Positions 29,599-39,866 are shown, numbered from the stretch's first letter. The stretch: DNA of 64,000 nt from Nitrosospira multiformis (GCF_900111585.1 NZ_FOHI01000011.1:19316-83315); one strand, 5' to 3'. Made by a program: numbers and translations. Notes: generated by a model from the letters alone, not told the origin.

Positions 29599-30405
29599 TC
29601 AAAGGCGGAAATGTTCTCCCAGATAGACTTTTCTCACGTTTTCATTATAAATGATTTCGTCTGGACTGCCGCTCGCAAGCACCCTGCCGTCGCTTATGAT
29701 GTAGGCATGGTCGCAGATTCCTAATGTTTCCCGGACATTATGGTCGGTGATCAGCACACCGATGCCCCGCTCCCTCAGAAAGCGGATAATTTTCTGGATG
29801 TCCAGCACGGCAATGGGATCCACTCCGGCAAATGGCTCGTCCAGCAAGATGAAATGTGGCCCTGTCGCCAGCGCACGGGCAATTTCGACGCGCCGCCGTT
29901 CCCCGCCGGACAAACTGATGGCCGGACTGTTGCGTATATGACTGATATGCAGATCATGCAGCAAATTGTCGAGATGCTGCTGCATCTCGTCAGCCCCATG
30001 GTTTTTCAATTCCAGTACAGCGCGAATATTGTCGGCTACCGAGAGTCGCCTGAAAATCGAAGCCTCCTGCGGCAAATAGCTCAAACCAAGGCGCGCGCGC
30101 TCATGCATGGGCATCTGGCTGAGGTCAAGCTCATCGAGGACGATGCTGCCCCCATCCAGCGGCACAAGGCCCACCATCATGTAAAAACAGGTGGTCTTGC
30201 CTGCGCCATTGGGACCCAGCAAGCCGACGACTTCTCCGCTTTTAACCGAAAGGGAAACATCATGCACCACTGTGCGCGACTTGTAGCTTTTTTTCAGATT
30301 TTCCGCCCTGAATTCACTTCTCTTTCCTGAGGAAACCAGGGGAGCTTCAGGGGCTTGGGAAGCATGATCGGCGTGGCCGCGGGCTGAAGAGAGGGGAAGT
30401 TCCAT
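29599..30405 (-). CDS. lptB: LPS export ABC transporter ATP-binding protein
   Basis: The cytoplasmic ATPase of the LptB2FGC complex that extracts LPS from the inner membrane. Walker A is [13 protein letters not shown], the Q-loop region is [14 protein letters not shown], the signature is [16 protein letters not shown] and Walker B is [13 protein letters not shown]. The protein has about 30 extra residues at its N-terminus (268 aa against about 241 in E. coli), read from the only ATG available. It lies 12 bases after lptA. Confidence 0.96.
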   Translation of the reverse strand: MELPLSSARGHADHASQAPEAPLVSSGKRSEFRAENLKKSYKSRTVVHDVSLSVKSGEVVGLLGPNGAGKTTCFYMMVGLVPLDGGSIVLDELDLSQMPMHERARLGLSYLPQEASIFRRLSVADNIRAVLELKNHGADEMQQHLDNLLHDLHISHIRNSPAISLSGGERRRVEIARALATGPHFILLDEPFAGVDPIAVLDIQKIIRFLRERGIGVLITDHNVRETLGICDHAYIISDGRVLASGSPDEIIYNENVRKVYLGEHFRL

Positions 30406-30417
30406 AATGGTGTTTGT

Positions 30418-30990
30418 TTATGAATTGTCTGCCTCGGGTTTGGGCTCCTTCTTTTTGGGCTGTATCACAGCTCTCACCCTGCCCTCGGAATGGGTTTGGG
30501 TGCTCGTTCCACCCTCGCCATTTACCTGGAAGAATTCGTTGACCGCATCATAGGAAATATAGTCCCCATGAACTTCATCCTTTCCGCGTCTCAATCTTGC
30601 TTTCTTGAAAAGCTGAACCTTGTCGGCCTTGCCATCGTATTCCATACGCTCGCTCCAGCCCTCCACGTATTCATCCTTGCCATCGCGCTTCTGGCGAAAA
30701 CTGGCAAGATTGCCGAATGCAGTGGCGTATTGAAAACCGTTGGCGTCTTCCTTCACTGTCATCTTATCCGCGCGAATAATCAGTGTTCCTTGGGTCAGTA
30801 CGACATTGCCGATAAAGGTAGCTAGCTTGTTGGCATCCTGCACGGTGGCGCGGTCCGCCTCCAGATGCACAGGCTTCTCGCTGTCTGCCCGCTCTGCCAG
30901 AACCGGTGCGCTGAAGAGCATTACAACGAGAAAAGCGGCAGACAGGGGTTTCATGGGAGCCGTAAAAGAGAACCTAGCGTTTCTTGTCAT
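30418..30990 (-). CDS. lptA: LPS transport periplasmic protein LptA
   Basis: LptA forms the periplasmic bridge that carries LPS between membranes. A signal peptide is visible (MKPLSAAFLVVMLFSAPVLA, starting at residue 13; the ATG at 30990 has an AAGG site, so either start is possible). The OstA-like beta-jellyroll begins with PVHLEADRATVQDANKLATF and contains VVLTQGTLIIRADKM. A Lys/Pro-rich tail ends the protein. It overlaps lptC by 17 bases. Confidence 0.93.
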   Translation of the reverse strand: MTRNARFSFTAPMKPLSAAFLVVMLFSAPVLAERADSEKPVHLEADRATVQDANKLATFIGNVVLTQGTLIIRADKMTVKEDANGFQYATAFGNLASFRQKRDGKDEYVEGWSERMEYDGKADKVQLFKKARLRRGKDEVHGDYISYDAVNEFFQVNGEGGTSTQTHSEGRVRAVIQPKKKEPKPEADNS

Positions 30991-31546
30991 GCACGACCTT
31001 TACTTGCGACAACAACTGTGTGTTGCCCGTACGATTGTTCATTTCCATTCCAATCGCTCTGATAGTGGCGTTCGTTTCAGTTATCTCCACGGGCTTGTCC
31101 GTTCGCGCAATGTCCTGGTCGGGAATGAGATGCAGCAGACTGGTTGTCAAGATTGTCTCACCGCGGCCTTTACCCGCGTTTCGGACGATCACCACATTGC
31201 CACTCAAATAAATGTCTTCGCCCTCGGCGGACATCTTCGCATGATCCGCCTGCAGTTGTACTGAAGGTTTACCGGGTTCGATAGTAATTAAGCGGGGTTG
31301 TTCCAGCTCAGCCGAATCATCGTCGGGATAATGCACCATTTTTTTTCCGAGAAGCATTTTGTATCCCGCGTCGTTCTCATCCGTGCGAATGGCAGAAAAA
31401 TCTTCCAAAACATAATCGGGCGCCCGTACTGATACGCTCTCCGGCGCAAGCAGAGGTGTGTGCCCGTCCTGATTCAGCAGGATTAGCAATGATGCAAACA
31501 GGGCTAATATAACGAAAAGGAACCCGAAGCGAAGGTGACCAATCAT
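30974..31546 (-). CDS. lptC: LPS export protein LptC
   Basis: A single-pass inner-membrane protein that hands LPS to LptA. One membrane helix lies at residues about 8-23 (GFLFVILALFASLLIL). The periplasmic part has PDYVLEDFSAIRTDENDAG and a beta-strand-rich stretch (VQLQADHAKMSAEGEDIYLS). The 190-aa length matches LptC. It overlaps kdsC by 4 bases and lptA by 17, pointing to translational coupling. Confidence 0.92.
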   Translation of the reverse strand: MIGHLRFGFLFVILALFASLLILLNQDGHTPLLAPESVSVRAPDYVLEDFSAIRTDENDAGYKMLLGKKMVHYPDDDSAELEQPRLITIEPGKPSVQLQADHAKMSAEGEDIYLSGNVVIVRNAGKGRGETILTTSLLHLIPDQDIARTDKPVEITETNATIRAIGMEMNNRTGNTQLLSQVKVVHDKKR

Positions 31547-32067
31547 GTGAGATAAGTCGCAAGATGCGCGTCCAGCGTGTCCTGTGCCTGCATTATCATT
31601 TCGCAGATCTCGCGCGCAGCACCTCGCCCTCCTTCCAGACGGGTGATATAGTGCGCGTGCTTTTTCACGAGGGCAGGTGCGGCAGGCACAGAGATGGCAA
31701 GACCGCAGCGCAGCAGGATTGGCAGATCGATCAGATCATCTCCCACGTATGCACAGGCGGATGCATCCAGGTGTTGATCCTCGAGCAAGGCCTCGAATGC
31801 GGGAAGCTTGTTTTTTGCGCCTTGATAGACGAGGGTAACGCCCCAGTCCTTTGCCTTCAAATCCACGCAGCGGGACTGACGGCCCGTGATAAGCGCCACC
31901 TTGATTCCGGTGGCCTTGAGCATTTTCAGGCCGTGGCCATCCTGGCTGTTGAACGCCTTGATCTCCTCACCTCCGTCCGTGAGATAGAGGCTCCCGTCCG
32001 TGAGCACGCCATCCACATCGAAGATAACCATCGTGATCTTTCTTGCCTTTTCGTATATGTGTTGCAT
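31543..32067 (-). CDS. kdsC: 3-deoxy-D-manno-octulosonate 8-phosphate phosphatase
   Basis: It removes phosphate from KDO-8-P in LPS core synthesis. HAD motif I is FDVDGVLTDGSLY, motif II is LITGRQS, and the C-terminal motif is YVGDDLIDLPIL. From the ATG at 32067 the enzyme is 174 aa, the normal size; an upstream TTG at 32121 would add 18 residues. kdsD, often next to it, is absent here: the next gene upstream is ispH after about 220 bases. Confidence 0.94.
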   Translation of the reverse strand: MQHIYEKARKITMVIFDVDGVLTDGSLYLTDGGEEIKAFNSQDGHGLKMLKATGIKVALITGRQSRCVDLKAKDWGVTLVYQGAKNKLPAFEALLEDQHLDASACAYVGDDLIDLPILLRCGLAISVPAAPALVKKHAHYITRLEGGRGAAREICEMIMQAQDTLDAHLATYLT

Positions 32068-32285
32068 TTTGCTATGGGCTGAATAGTCGGATCGAATGAA
32101 CTTGTAAAAACTCTGGAACAACCTGCATTGCGTATGAATGCCGAAACTCGGTGAGAACGTAGGAGATGAATGAATGCCGCAGCTACCCGCTGTGAGGTTG
32201 CCGCGTCAGCCCGAGCGGGCACTGATGGATGGAAGCAAGGAGTTTCCGATCTAAGGGAGTAAAACTATCCGATGAAAAGCCGGGA

Positions 32286-33245
32286 TCAGTTTCTTGGCAA
32301 TGGGAACACCACTGACTCAACCACTCCTCTCAACTCTTCCACCACCACTTCCCTTTCCGCTTGCTCTGACACGATTTGTCTGAGTCGCGAGATGACTTCC
32401 TGTACAAGCACTTCCGGCGCCGATGCCCCCGCAGTAATACCGATCCGCATTTTGCCTTTCAGCCAGGTTTCCTGCAATTGTTCCGCCCGGTCCAGCATGT
32501 ACGCGTCCACTCCGGCATTTCTCGCCACTTCACACAGGCGGTTTGAGTTGGAGCTATTGGGGGAGCCCACCACAATCACGAGATCGCATTGCTTGACCAT
32601 CGTTTTTACCGCGTCCTGCCGGTTCTGGGTGGCGTAGCAGATATCATCCTTTTTGGGACCGAGGATGTTGGGAAAACGACCTTTCAGGGCCTGGATCACC
32701 CGATTGGCATCGTCCACGGATAAGGTGGTCTGGGTCACGTAAGCCAGGTGAGCCGGATCCTGCACCTGCAGTTTCTCGACATCTTCTTCTGTTTCCACCA
32801 GATACATGGAAGGACCATCTCCCTCGGCCTGACCCATGGTACCTTCCACCTCCGGATGTCCCGCATGGCCGATCATGATGATTTCTCTTCCCTGGTCCCG
32901 CATCTTTGCCACTTCAATGTGGACTTTGGTCACGAGCGGACACGTGGCATCGAATACCTTGAATTGTCCCGCCTCGGCTTCGCGTCGCACCGCATGGGAA
33001 ACTCCGTGAGCACTGAAGATCAGAATGCTGCCGGCTGGGACTTCATCGAGGTTCTCGACAAATACTGCTCCCTTTTTTTCCAGATCCTCCACTACGAAAC
33101 GGTTATGCACCACTTCGTGGCGCACGTAGATCGGCGCGCCATGCACGCTCAGTGCACGCTCGACAATTTCGATTGCCCGGTCCACGCCTGCACAGAAACC
33201 GCGAGGGTTTGCAAGCAATACCTTGATCATTTCGCCGTTTTCCAT
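32286..33245 (-). CDS. ispH: 4-hydroxy-3-methylbut-2-enyl diphosphate reductase
   Basis: The last enzyme of the MEP isoprenoid pathway, an iron-sulfur protein. The three cluster cysteines are in [25 protein letters not shown] and [22 protein letters not shown] and ITAGASAPE are further family blocks. The ATG at 33245 has a GAGGT site 8 bases upstream and gives 319 aa; a TTG at 33269 is less likely. It is on the same strand as the kdsC-lpt block but spaced from it. Confidence 0.95.
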   Translation of the reverse strand: MENGEMIKVLLANPRGFCAGVDRAIEIVERALSVHGAPIYVRHEVVHNRFVVEDLEKKGAVFVENLDEVPAGSILIFSAHGVSHAVRREAEAGQFKVFDATCPLVTKVHIEVAKMRDQGREIIMIGHAGHPEVEGTMGQAEGDGPSMYLVETEEDVEKLQVQDPAHLAYVTQTTLSVDDANRVIQALKGRFPNILGPKKDDICYATQNRQDAVKTMVKQCDLVIVVGSPNSSNSNRLCEVARNAGVDAYMLDRAEQLQETWLKGKMRIGITAGASAPEVLVQEVISRLRQIVSEQAEREVVVEELRGVVESVVFPLPRN

Positions 33246-33269
33246 TAAATACACCTCATTCAAGCACAA

Positions 33270-33516
33270 ATACCGCTGGCGGTACGGTTAGCATTCGACA
33301 TATACCCTCAAATTTAATCCTCTGGATAACCTCTGTATGCCTGCGAGTGCCAGCCATTCTACAAACCATGAGGCATTCAATGCAGGGCGGGGAAGGCAAA
33401 AGCATAAACGCTTATTTTACCATTCATCTGTTTTCTCAAGAGAAATTCTTATCCTCCTGATTGACAAATCCGCTTCTGAGGGCCTGCCGGTGCATGTTCA
33501 TGGGGGAGCACGAAAA
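33270..33516. other. Intergenic region between ispH and the B12-binding gene
   Basis: About 250 bases, AT-rich near 33400-33460. I see no gene, tRNA or convincing riboswitch here. It probably carries the ispH promoter. Confidence 0.4.
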
Positions 33517-34518
33517 TCAGGAATCAGGCAGGCGGGCGGTTTTCCGGCGGGAACGAACGCGTTCCAGCTGTTCGCAAACCAGACGTGTCCCCTGCAACAC
33601 GCGAGTCGTCTGGCGTTGGATCAGATCGGGGTGCACGAAAAATACATTGTTATTCCTCACCGCGCTGAGCGGCGAAAACTGCCGGAGGAAAGCCTTGACT
33701 TCAGCCGTCGCGCTTTCATCCTGCTCCAGTGAGACACTGCTGATGATGGCATCCGGATCCGCCTCGAGCAGGTTTTCCCCGGATACCACTGGTGTCAGGG
33801 AAGATGCCAGCGCAAACACGTTCGTGCCGCCGCATACATCGATAACATCGCTGATGAGGTGCTGGTCGTTTACCGTCATCAGCGGCTGATGCCAGATCAA
33901 CTGGAATACGCTGACCCTGGGCCGGTTGCTGTAGCTGCTCTCGATCCGCTGCAATTCCTCTTCATAGGCTTTCGCTGCCCGTTCCGCTGGCCCTGATGTT
34001 CCCGCCAGCGTGCCGATGGTTCGCAGCAGGCGCGGCACATCAGCCAGCGTGACTGCTTCTGTCGCAAAGACAGTCAGGCCAAGCCTTTCCAGCTTCTCGA
34101 TATCGGCTCTGGCGTTGCCACTGCGCCAGGCCAGCAGCAGATCGGGCTGTAGTGCGACAATTCTCTCAAGATCCAGACTGAATGAGTCCCCTATGTCGGG
34201 AATGGATTTTGCGGTATCCGGATAATTGCTGTGCCTGCTGACTCCAACCAGTTTTTTCCCGGCTCCAGCAGTAAATATCAGTTCAGTGATGTTGGGTGAA
34301 AGGGAAATGATGCGCATTGCAGCGTGAGTCATACGAACACTGCGACCGTCATCGTCCGTCATCGTCCCCGGAAAGCCCGATAAAGATGTTCCGGTTGCGG
34401 GAGTAGCAAAACCTGGGGAGGATGCCGGTCGAATTACGCCGCCAGCATTGCCGGAATCCATGAAAGCCGATGTAAGCAATGCGAACAGCAGCATCAGGAC
34501 CTGGCGTATCACAGTCAC
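33517..34518 (-). CDS. BtuF-like periplasmic cobalamin-binding protein
   Basis: The start is a GTG with a GGAGGGG site. A signal peptide (VLMLLFALLTSAFM) leads to a periplasmic-binding fold of the BtuF/FhuD type: RIISLSPNITELIFTAGAG, GVSRHSNYP, LQPDLLLAWRSGN, and LIWHQPLMTVNDQHLISDVI with CGGTNVFA. This pattern matches vitamin B12 binding proteins. No btuC/btuD gene lies next to it. It is 122 bases downstream of the DAHP synthase gene on the same strand, and I could not identify a cobalamin riboswitch there. B12 supply would serve metH. Confidence 0.85.
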   Translation of the reverse strand: MTVIRQVLMLLFALLTSAFMDSGNAGGVIRPASSPGFATPATGTSLSGFPGTMTDDDGRSVRMTHAAMRIISLSPNITELIFTAGAGKKLVGVSRHSNYPDTAKSIPDIGDSFSLDLERIVALQPDLLLAWRSGNARADIEKLERLGLTVFATEAVTLADVPRLLRTIGTLAGTSGPAERAAKAYEEELQRIESSYSNRPRVSVFQLIWHQPLMTVNDQHLISDVIDVCGGTNVFALASSLTPVVSGENLLEADPDAIISSVSLEQDESATAEVKAFLRQFSPLSAVRNNNVFFVHPDLIQRQTTRVLQGTRLVCEQLERVRSRRKTARLPDS

Positions 34519-34640
34519 GCTGCTCCCCTCCCGGCATGTCTATGGAGAAGGACTGGAAAGAATGAGAAAGGGGAAGCTGAGGCAGCCGGCAGTGCGGCGT
34601 GCCTGGAGTGTCTATTCGAAAAGAAGTTCAGACTGGCAAT

Positions 34641-35795
34641 TCAGGCGCTTTGTACCGAGGAGGACAGCGCCGGTTCGGCATCCTCCTGATAACGCTGGGC
34701 AAGGGCAGCACGCTGCTCGTAGGCTTTCCGCGCAATGGCCACGTCTTCCAGGAAAAGCGGCAATTCCCTCATCAACAACGCCTGAGGTCCATCCACCAGC
34801 GCTTTCCCCGGCGCAGGGTGAAAATCCACCAGTATCATATTGGCGCCGGCGATGACGCCTTGCGCAGTTGCATGCATGATATCGAGTATGCCATCTGGGG
34901 ACGCGGCTCTCATTCCGACAGAATGCGACGGATCAATGCAGACCGGCATGCGTGTCAGCCGTTTGACCACTGGCACATGGGCAAAATCGACAAAATTGCG
35001 ATGCGGATCGCCCATGTTGGTTTTCATGCCGCGCAGACCGAAAACGACTTTGCGGTTACCCTCGGATGCTAGATATTCTGCAGCGTTGAGAGATTCATCC
35101 AGGGTAATACCAAAACCACGCTTGAGCAGCACCGGAAAATCCTGCTGGCGTCCCACTATTTTCAGTAACTCGAAATTCTGTGTGTTGCGCGTGCCGATCT
35201 GCAGCATGACCCCGGTGGCATTGCCCGTGCGATAAAGCGCATCACAGATTTCCTCAAGATGGGATTCGTGGGTGATTTCCATGGCTATCACCCTGATCCC
35301 GTATTTTCCGGCCAGTTCGAATACGTAGGGTAAACAGGCCTTGCCGTGGCCCTGAAACGAGTAGGGGCTGGTACGGGGCTTGTAGGCTCCCATGCGGGTG
35401 CACACTTGTCCGTTGTCCCGCAGCGCCTGCATCATCAGTTCGACGTGCTCGAGCGTATCCACTGCGCACAGTCCGGCAAAAACGTTCAGCGTATCCTGAC
35501 CGAAACGCACTCCGTTATAATCGAAATGGGTAGGCCGGTGATCATCCTTGTGTCGACCAAGAACACGATACTCCTCCGAGATCCGGACAACCTGCTCTAC
35601 ACATGGCAGGTTTTGCATATCCTCGACCAGCAGCGCCTTCGTGTTCCCGATCAGATACACTTCGGTGAGCGTCTGCTCGCTGCCGACCTCGGTGCGCACT
35701 CGAGTGGATATTCCCGGCATATTGGCAAGATACGCCAGTAACTGTTTGTAGTCGGGACTTTCAGGTCCGGTATCCGGGCTAAGTACAAGAATCAT
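34641..35795 (-). CDS. 3-deoxy-7-phosphoheptulonate synthase, type I-beta
   Basis: It starts the shikimate pathway by joining PEP and erythrose 4-phosphate. An N-terminal ferredoxin-like domain (residues about 1-100) precedes the TIM barrel. MGAYKPRTSPYSFQG is the family signature. Further conserved blocks are LLKRGFGITLDE, CIDPSHSVGMR with a metal-binding His, and DFHPAPGKALVDGPQAL near the end. At 384 aa it is longer than Bacillus-type enzymes because of a C-terminal helix. It is divergent from miaA. Confidence 0.92.
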   Translation of the reverse strand: MILVLSPDTGPESPDYKQLLAYLANMPGISTRVRTEVGSEQTLTEVYLIGNTKALLVEDMQNLPCVEQVVRISEEYRVLGRHKDDHRPTHFDYNGVRFGQDTLNVFAGLCAVDTLEHVELMMQALRDNGQVCTRMGAYKPRTSPYSFQGHGKACLPYVFELAGKYGIRVIAMEITHESHLEEICDALYRTGNATGVMLQIGTRNTQNFELLKIVGRQQDFPVLLKRGFGITLDESLNAAEYLASEGNRKVVFGLRGMKTNMGDPHRNFVDFAHVPVVKRLTRMPVCIDPSHSVGMRAASPDGILDIMHATAQGVIAGANMILVDFHPAPGKALVDGPQALLMRELPLFLEDVAIARKAYEQRAALAQRYQEDAEPALSSSVQSA

Positions 35796-36039
35796 AAAAT
35801 AGAATTGGTTTGGGCAAACGCGGCGGGCTTGGGCGCCCAGTCAAGGAATGGATTCTAACCGAAAAAACCAATGCTTGTCATTCAATCGAATATCGCGTTT
35901 AATCCCTTGAATAAAACAGATTTCAATCCCGGACCACTCGCAACACAAACCGGGAACCATCCGAAGCGCTTTGGCGAAAATATAGAGGTTGATCCACGAG
36001 GCAGGCAATTACCATAGGCATAGCCTTTTCCCCGCTACC

Positions 36040-37038
36040 GTGACTGAACAGGGCAGAAGAATCCGGAATGAAAAAAAAGCGGACTATTCCCCCTATCCGT
36101 CCGCAATTTTTCTGATGGGGCCGACGGCAAGCGGGAAAAGCGGGCTCGCGCTGCATATCGCACGTTATCTTCCGGTGGAGATCATCAGCGTGGATTCGGC
36201 GCAGGTCTATCGCCACATGAATATCGGCACTGCGAAACCAGACGCGGAAGCGCTGGCGGCCACGCCTCATCATCTCATCGATCTGATCGATCCGCCTGAG
36301 CATTATTCTGCTGCCCGGTTCCGCACTGACGCACTGCGCACCATGCGGCAGATTACGGATCGGGGCAATATTCCGCTTCTGGCAGGCGGCACGATGCTCT
36401 ATTTCAAGACGCTCCTCGAGGGACTTTCGGAACTTCCTTCCGCGGACAGCGAGTTGCGCGCTGCGATTGAAGCCAAAGCTCGAAAAAGCGGCTGGCCCGC
36501 GATGCACCAGGAGTTGTTCCGGCTGGACTCCGCCAGCGCAGAACGCATCAAACCAACCGACAGCCAGCGCATACAGCGCGCCCTGGAAGTGTTCTATCTC
36601 ACCGGCAAACCCATGTCGGAAACACTGAGCAAGCCGAAAAATGTTTCACTACCCTACGAGGTGGTCAAGATTGCGCTCGTTCCCGGCAACCGTCAGGCAC
36701 TGCACCAGCGCATCGCAGCCCGCTTCGAGCAGATGCTGAAGCATGGATTAATTGATGAGGTGCGGGCAATCCGTGATAAATTCTATCTCAGTGACGAAAA
36801 CCCTTCGATGCGGTGCGTGGGTTACCGGCAAGTATGGATGCATCTGGAAAAAGAAACCGACGCATTGCGAATGCGGGAAATGGCGTTGGCCGCAACCCGG
36901 CAATTGGCGAAACGCCAACTCACCTGGCTTCGTTCTATGAAAGAAACCAGAGAATTCGACTGCCTGCAAGAAAATCTGCCTGAACAGGTGAAAACCTACC
37001 TCCTCAATACTGGATTGAAGTTTACAGAGGTTTCATAA
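36040..37038 (+). CDS. miaA: tRNA dimethylallyltransferase
   Basis: It adds the isopentenyl group to A37 of tRNAs reading UNN codons. The P-loop LMGPTASGKSGLA, IISVDSAQVYRHMNIGTAKP, HHLIDLIDPPEHYSAA and the C-terminal MRCVGYRQVW are all family blocks. The start is uncertain, since no good Shine-Dalgarno sequence stands before the GTG at 36040 or the TTG at 35989; I use 36040 (332 aa). hfq, the usual downstream neighbour in other proteobacteria, is not present. Confidence 0.93.
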   Translation: MTEQGRRIRNEKKADYSPYPSAIFLMGPTASGKSGLALHIARYLPVEIISVDSAQVYRHMNIGTAKPDAEALAATPHHLIDLIDPPEHYSAARFRTDALRTMRQITDRGNIPLLAGGTMLYFKTLLEGLSELPSADSELRAAIEAKARKSGWPAMHQELFRLDSASAERIKPTDSQRIQRALEVFYLTGKPMSETLSKPKNVSLPYEVVKIALVPGNRQALHQRIAARFEQMLKHGLIDEVRAIRDKFYLSDENPSMRCVGYRQVWMHLEKETDALRMREMALAATRQLAKRQLTWLRSMKETREFDCLQENLPEQVKTYLLNTGLKFTEVS

Positions 37039-37097
37039 TCGGTAATTATTTGATCAGCGCGAGATTGGCATTTTTTATTCTGACCAGGAAAAATAAA

Positions 37098-37454
37098 ATG
37101 ATCGATAGATATAAACCCGTAGTTTTAGCCGTCGCCCTCGCAGGTGCCCTCTTCCTGGCGAGTTGCGGAAAAGAAGAGAAGGTGCATGAATCATGGAAGA
37201 CGCCGGATCCCCAGGCGATTGTGGATGATAGCACGCTCAACAGTTCGATACAGGGCGCCTTGAAGGCGGATCCGGATGTCCGGCATCTCGACGTCCGGGT
37301 GGAATCGCATAATGGAACGGTAATGCTGAGCGGTTTTGCGGATAATCAGGCTCAACTGGATCGTGTCAACATGCTCACGTGGATGGTTGAAGGAGTAAAG
37401 AAAGTGGATAACAAGATGAATGTCCGCGGCGCCCCCGCTCCGGCTGACGGCTGA
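37098..37454 (+). CDS. BON-domain lipoprotein
   Basis: From the ATG at 37098 (AGGAAA upstream) the protein has a lipoprotein signal with lipobox FLASC near residue 23. A single BON domain follows: STLNSSIQGALKADPDVRHL, then VESHNGTVMLSGFADNQAQL and MVEGVKKVDNKM, the typical end. BON domains bind phospholipid at the cell envelope, and the E. coli relatives OsmY/DolP act in the periplasm. Length is 118 aa. A possible terminator follows. Confidence 0.88.
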   Translation: MIDRYKPVVLAVALAGALFLASCGKEEKVHESWKTPDPQAIVDDSTLNSSIQGALKADPDVRHLDVRVESHNGTVMLSGFADNQAQLDRVNMLTWMVEGVKKVDNKMNVRGAPAPADG

Positions 37455-37486
37455 GAAGCCGCACCCGTATAGAGAGCCGGTTTTTT
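37440..37486 (+). terminator. Possible intrinsic terminator after the BON lipoprotein gene
   Basis: CCGGCT pairs with AGCCGG, enclosing an inner stem (CGGCT-GAGA-AGCCG variant), and is followed directly by TTTTTT at 37481-37486. It would separate the lipoprotein gene from the beta-oxidation cluster. Confidence 0.45.
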
Positions 37487-37519
37487 ACAGGTGTCACAAA
37501 TCTACCAAGGAAAATTACC

Positions 37520-39859
37520 TTGATCTCATCTCTGCTTCTGACGCTGATTTTAGTTGCCAGCGTCATCATTTTCGTACCGCAGGTGCGCCGCATCCTCATT
37601 TCCAGCCGCCTGCTGAAAATCTTCCGTAAGATTCTGCCCCATATCTCGCAAACCGAGCAGGAAGCGCTGGATGCCGGCACAGTATGGTGGGAGGCAGAAC
37701 TGTTCAGCGGCAGACCGGACTGGAGCAAGCTGTTGGCATTTCCCAAGCCCAAGCTGCAGGCGGAAGAAAAAGCCTTTCTAGACGGTCCTGTGGAAGAACT
37801 GTGCGCGATGCTGGATGAATGGCAGATCACGCGGGAATTGCACGATCTGCCGCCCCATGTATGGCAGTTCATCAAGGACAAGGGTTTTTTTGGCATGATT
37901 ATTCCCAGGGAGTACGGGGGGCTCGGCTTTTCCGCGTTCGCGCACTCCGAGGTCATCATGAAAATCAGTTCACGCAGCGGCACCGCTGCAGTGACTGTAA
38001 TGGTGCCAAATTCGCTGGGCCCCTCTGAACTGCTGCTGCAATATGGCACGGAAGAGCAGAAGAGCTACTATCTTCCGCGGTTGGCGAAGGGATTGGAGGT
38101 GCCGTGTTTCGGGCTCACTGGACCTGAGGCAGGTTCGGATGCAAGCGCCATTCCCGATTCGGCCATTATATGTTATGGCACGTTCAACGGTAATGAGAAG
38201 GTGCTGGGCATGCGCGTGACCTGGGAGAAGCGCTACATCACGCTTGGCCCGGTCGCGACCCTCCTCGGACTTGCATTCAAGCTCCATGATCCGGATGGAC
38301 TTCTGGGCGGCCAGAAGGATCTGGGCATCACCCTGGCGCTGATTCCCACTGATACGCCGGGTGTTGAGATCGGTCGCCGTCATTTTCCGCTCGATGCCGC
38401 GTTTCAGAACGGGCCCAATTCGGGAAAGGACGTTTTCATCCCCATGGAGTATGTGATCGGAGGAATCGAAGGGGTAGGACGGGGGTGGCGCATGCTGATG
38501 AACTGTCTTGCCGCGGGCCGCTCCATCTCCCTGCCCGCCACCAGCACTGGCGGAGCCAAGCTGGCCACACGCGCAACGGGCGCTTACAGCAGAGTGCGTG
38601 TGCAGTTCAAGCAGCCTATCGGATTTTTTGAGGGTGTTGAAGAAGCACTTGCACGCATCGGAGGCCATACCTACATGATGGATGCGGCGCGAATGATGAC
38701 TGCGGGGGCAGTGGATCTCGGGCAAAAGCCTTCCGTGATCTCCGCCATTGTCAAATACCATCTCACTGAGCGGGGACGCGAGGTGATCAATGATGCAATG
38801 GATGTGCATGGAGGCAAGGGCATCTGCCTGGGACCCGGCAACTACCTGGGACGCAGCTATCAGCAGATTCCTGTCAGCATCACTGTGGAAGGCGCCAACA
38901 TCCTCACGCGAAACATGATCATTTTCGGCCAGGGCGCGATACGCTGCCACCCGTACCTGTTGAAGGAAATCCGCGCCGCCGGGGACTCCGACACGAAGCG
39001 GGGGCTGGTGGAATTCGACAAGGCTCTGGCTGGGCATTTTGTCTTTACGGTCGGCAATGGCTTACGATCGCTCATGCACGGGCTTACCGGCGGCAGGTTT
39101 GCGAAGGAGCCGCTCAACACAGATCCGGAAGTACAGGGTTACTACAGCCAGCTGGCGTGTTGCTCGGCCGCTTTCGCCTTTCTCGCCGATATCTCCCTTC
39201 TGGTTCTGGGTGGGTCGCTCAAACGCAGGGAGCGTTTGTCTGGGCGCCTGGGCGATATTCTAAGCCTTCTCTATTTATGCTCCGCTGTGCTGAAACGCTT
39301 TAATGACGATAGCAGACCCCCTTCTGACTTGCCGCTGCTGCATTGGTCCATGCAGGATGCGTTGTATCGCGTGCAACAGGCATTCGATGGGGTACTGGAT
39401 AATTTTCCCGCTACCGGATTTACACGACGCGTACTGCGATTCATGGTGTTTCCGCTGGGTAAACCGTTCTCTCCGCCCCCGGACGAACTGGAACACAAAA
39501 TTGCGACATTGATGCTGGCGCCCAGCGACGCACGTGATCGCCTCACTGCCGGTATTTACATACCCACAGCGAAAGACGAGCCGCTGAATATTCTGGAACA
39601 GGCACTGCAGCATGCAGTGTCCTGTGAGGCAACGGAAGCCAAGCTGCGTACGGCGATAAAGAGCGGGCAGATTCCCGCCCAGGAAGAAGAGAGTATCGCG
39701 GCTGCCCTCAAGCAAAGAGTCATTACGTCTACGGAACTGGAAATATTGAAAAAAATGGGAGCCTTGCGGCGCCGCGTGATCATGGTGGATGATTTTCCTT
39801 CTGACTTTGGCTCCAGGTCGGACAAGGCAACTGAGGCTGCTTCGTTAACCAACGCATGA
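37520..39859 (+). CDS. fadE: Acyl-CoA dehydrogenase, FadE type
   Basis: It performs the first oxidation of fatty acyl-CoA. The N-terminal membrane helix (LLLTLILVASVIIFVP) is typical of long FadE proteins. Conserved flavin and substrate blocks are GMIIPREYGGLGFSA, CFGLTGPEAGSDA and SITVEGANILTRNMIIFGQG. The length of 779 aa compares with 814 in E. coli. The start is a TTG with AAGGAAAA upstream. It heads a compact plus-strand cluster in which the next gene follows after 8 bases. Confidence 0.92.
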   Translation: MISSLLLTLILVASVIIFVPQVRRILISSRLLKIFRKILPHISQTEQEALDAGTVWWEAELFSGRPDWSKLLAFPKPKLQAEEKAFLDGPVEELCAMLDEWQITRELHDLPPHVWQFIKDKGFFGMIIPREYGGLGFSAFAHSEVIMKISSRSGTAAVTVMVPNSLGPSELLLQYGTEEQKSYYLPRLAKGLEVPCFGLTGPEAGSDASAIPDSAIICYGTFNGNEKVLGMRVTWEKRYITLGPVATLLGLAFKLHDPDGLLGGQKDLGITLALIPTDTPGVEIGRRHFPLDAAFQNGPNSGKDVFIPMEYVIGGIEGVGRGWRMLMNCLAAGRSISLPATSTGGAKLATRATGAYSRVRVQFKQPIGFFEGVEEALARIGGHTYMMDAARMMTAGAVDLGQKPSVISAIVKYHLTERGREVINDAMDVHGGKGICLGPGNYLGRSYQQIPVSITVEGANILTRNMIIFGQGAIRCHPYLLKEIRAAGDSDTKRGLVEFDKALAGHFVFTVGNGLRSLMHGLTGGRFAKEPLNTDPEVQGYYSQLACCSAAFAFLADISLLVLGGSLKRRERLSGRLGDILSLLYLCSAVLKRFNDDSRPPSDLPLLHWSMQDALYRVQQAFDGVLDNFPATGFTRRVLRFMVFPLGKPFSPPPDELEHKIATLMLAPSDARDRLTAGIYIPTAKDEPLNILEQALQHAVSCEATEAKLRTAIKSGQIPAQEEESIAAALKQRVITSTELEILKKMGALRRRVIMVDDFPSDFGSRSDKATEAASLTNA

Positions 39860-39866
39860 GCAATAT

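Noticed and set aside
34346..34364. Short tandem repeat CGTCATCGTC in the B12-binding protein gene
   Set aside because: Two copies within an intact frame (TDDD region); too short to be informative.
34519..34640. Possible cobalamin riboswitch before the B12-binding protein gene
   Set aside because: The 122 bases are too short for the full structure, and I could not find the B12 box or the other conserved blocks.
37970..39037. 355-codon minus-strand open frame opposite fadE
   Set aside because: Antisense shadow; fadE in the other direction has all family motifs.
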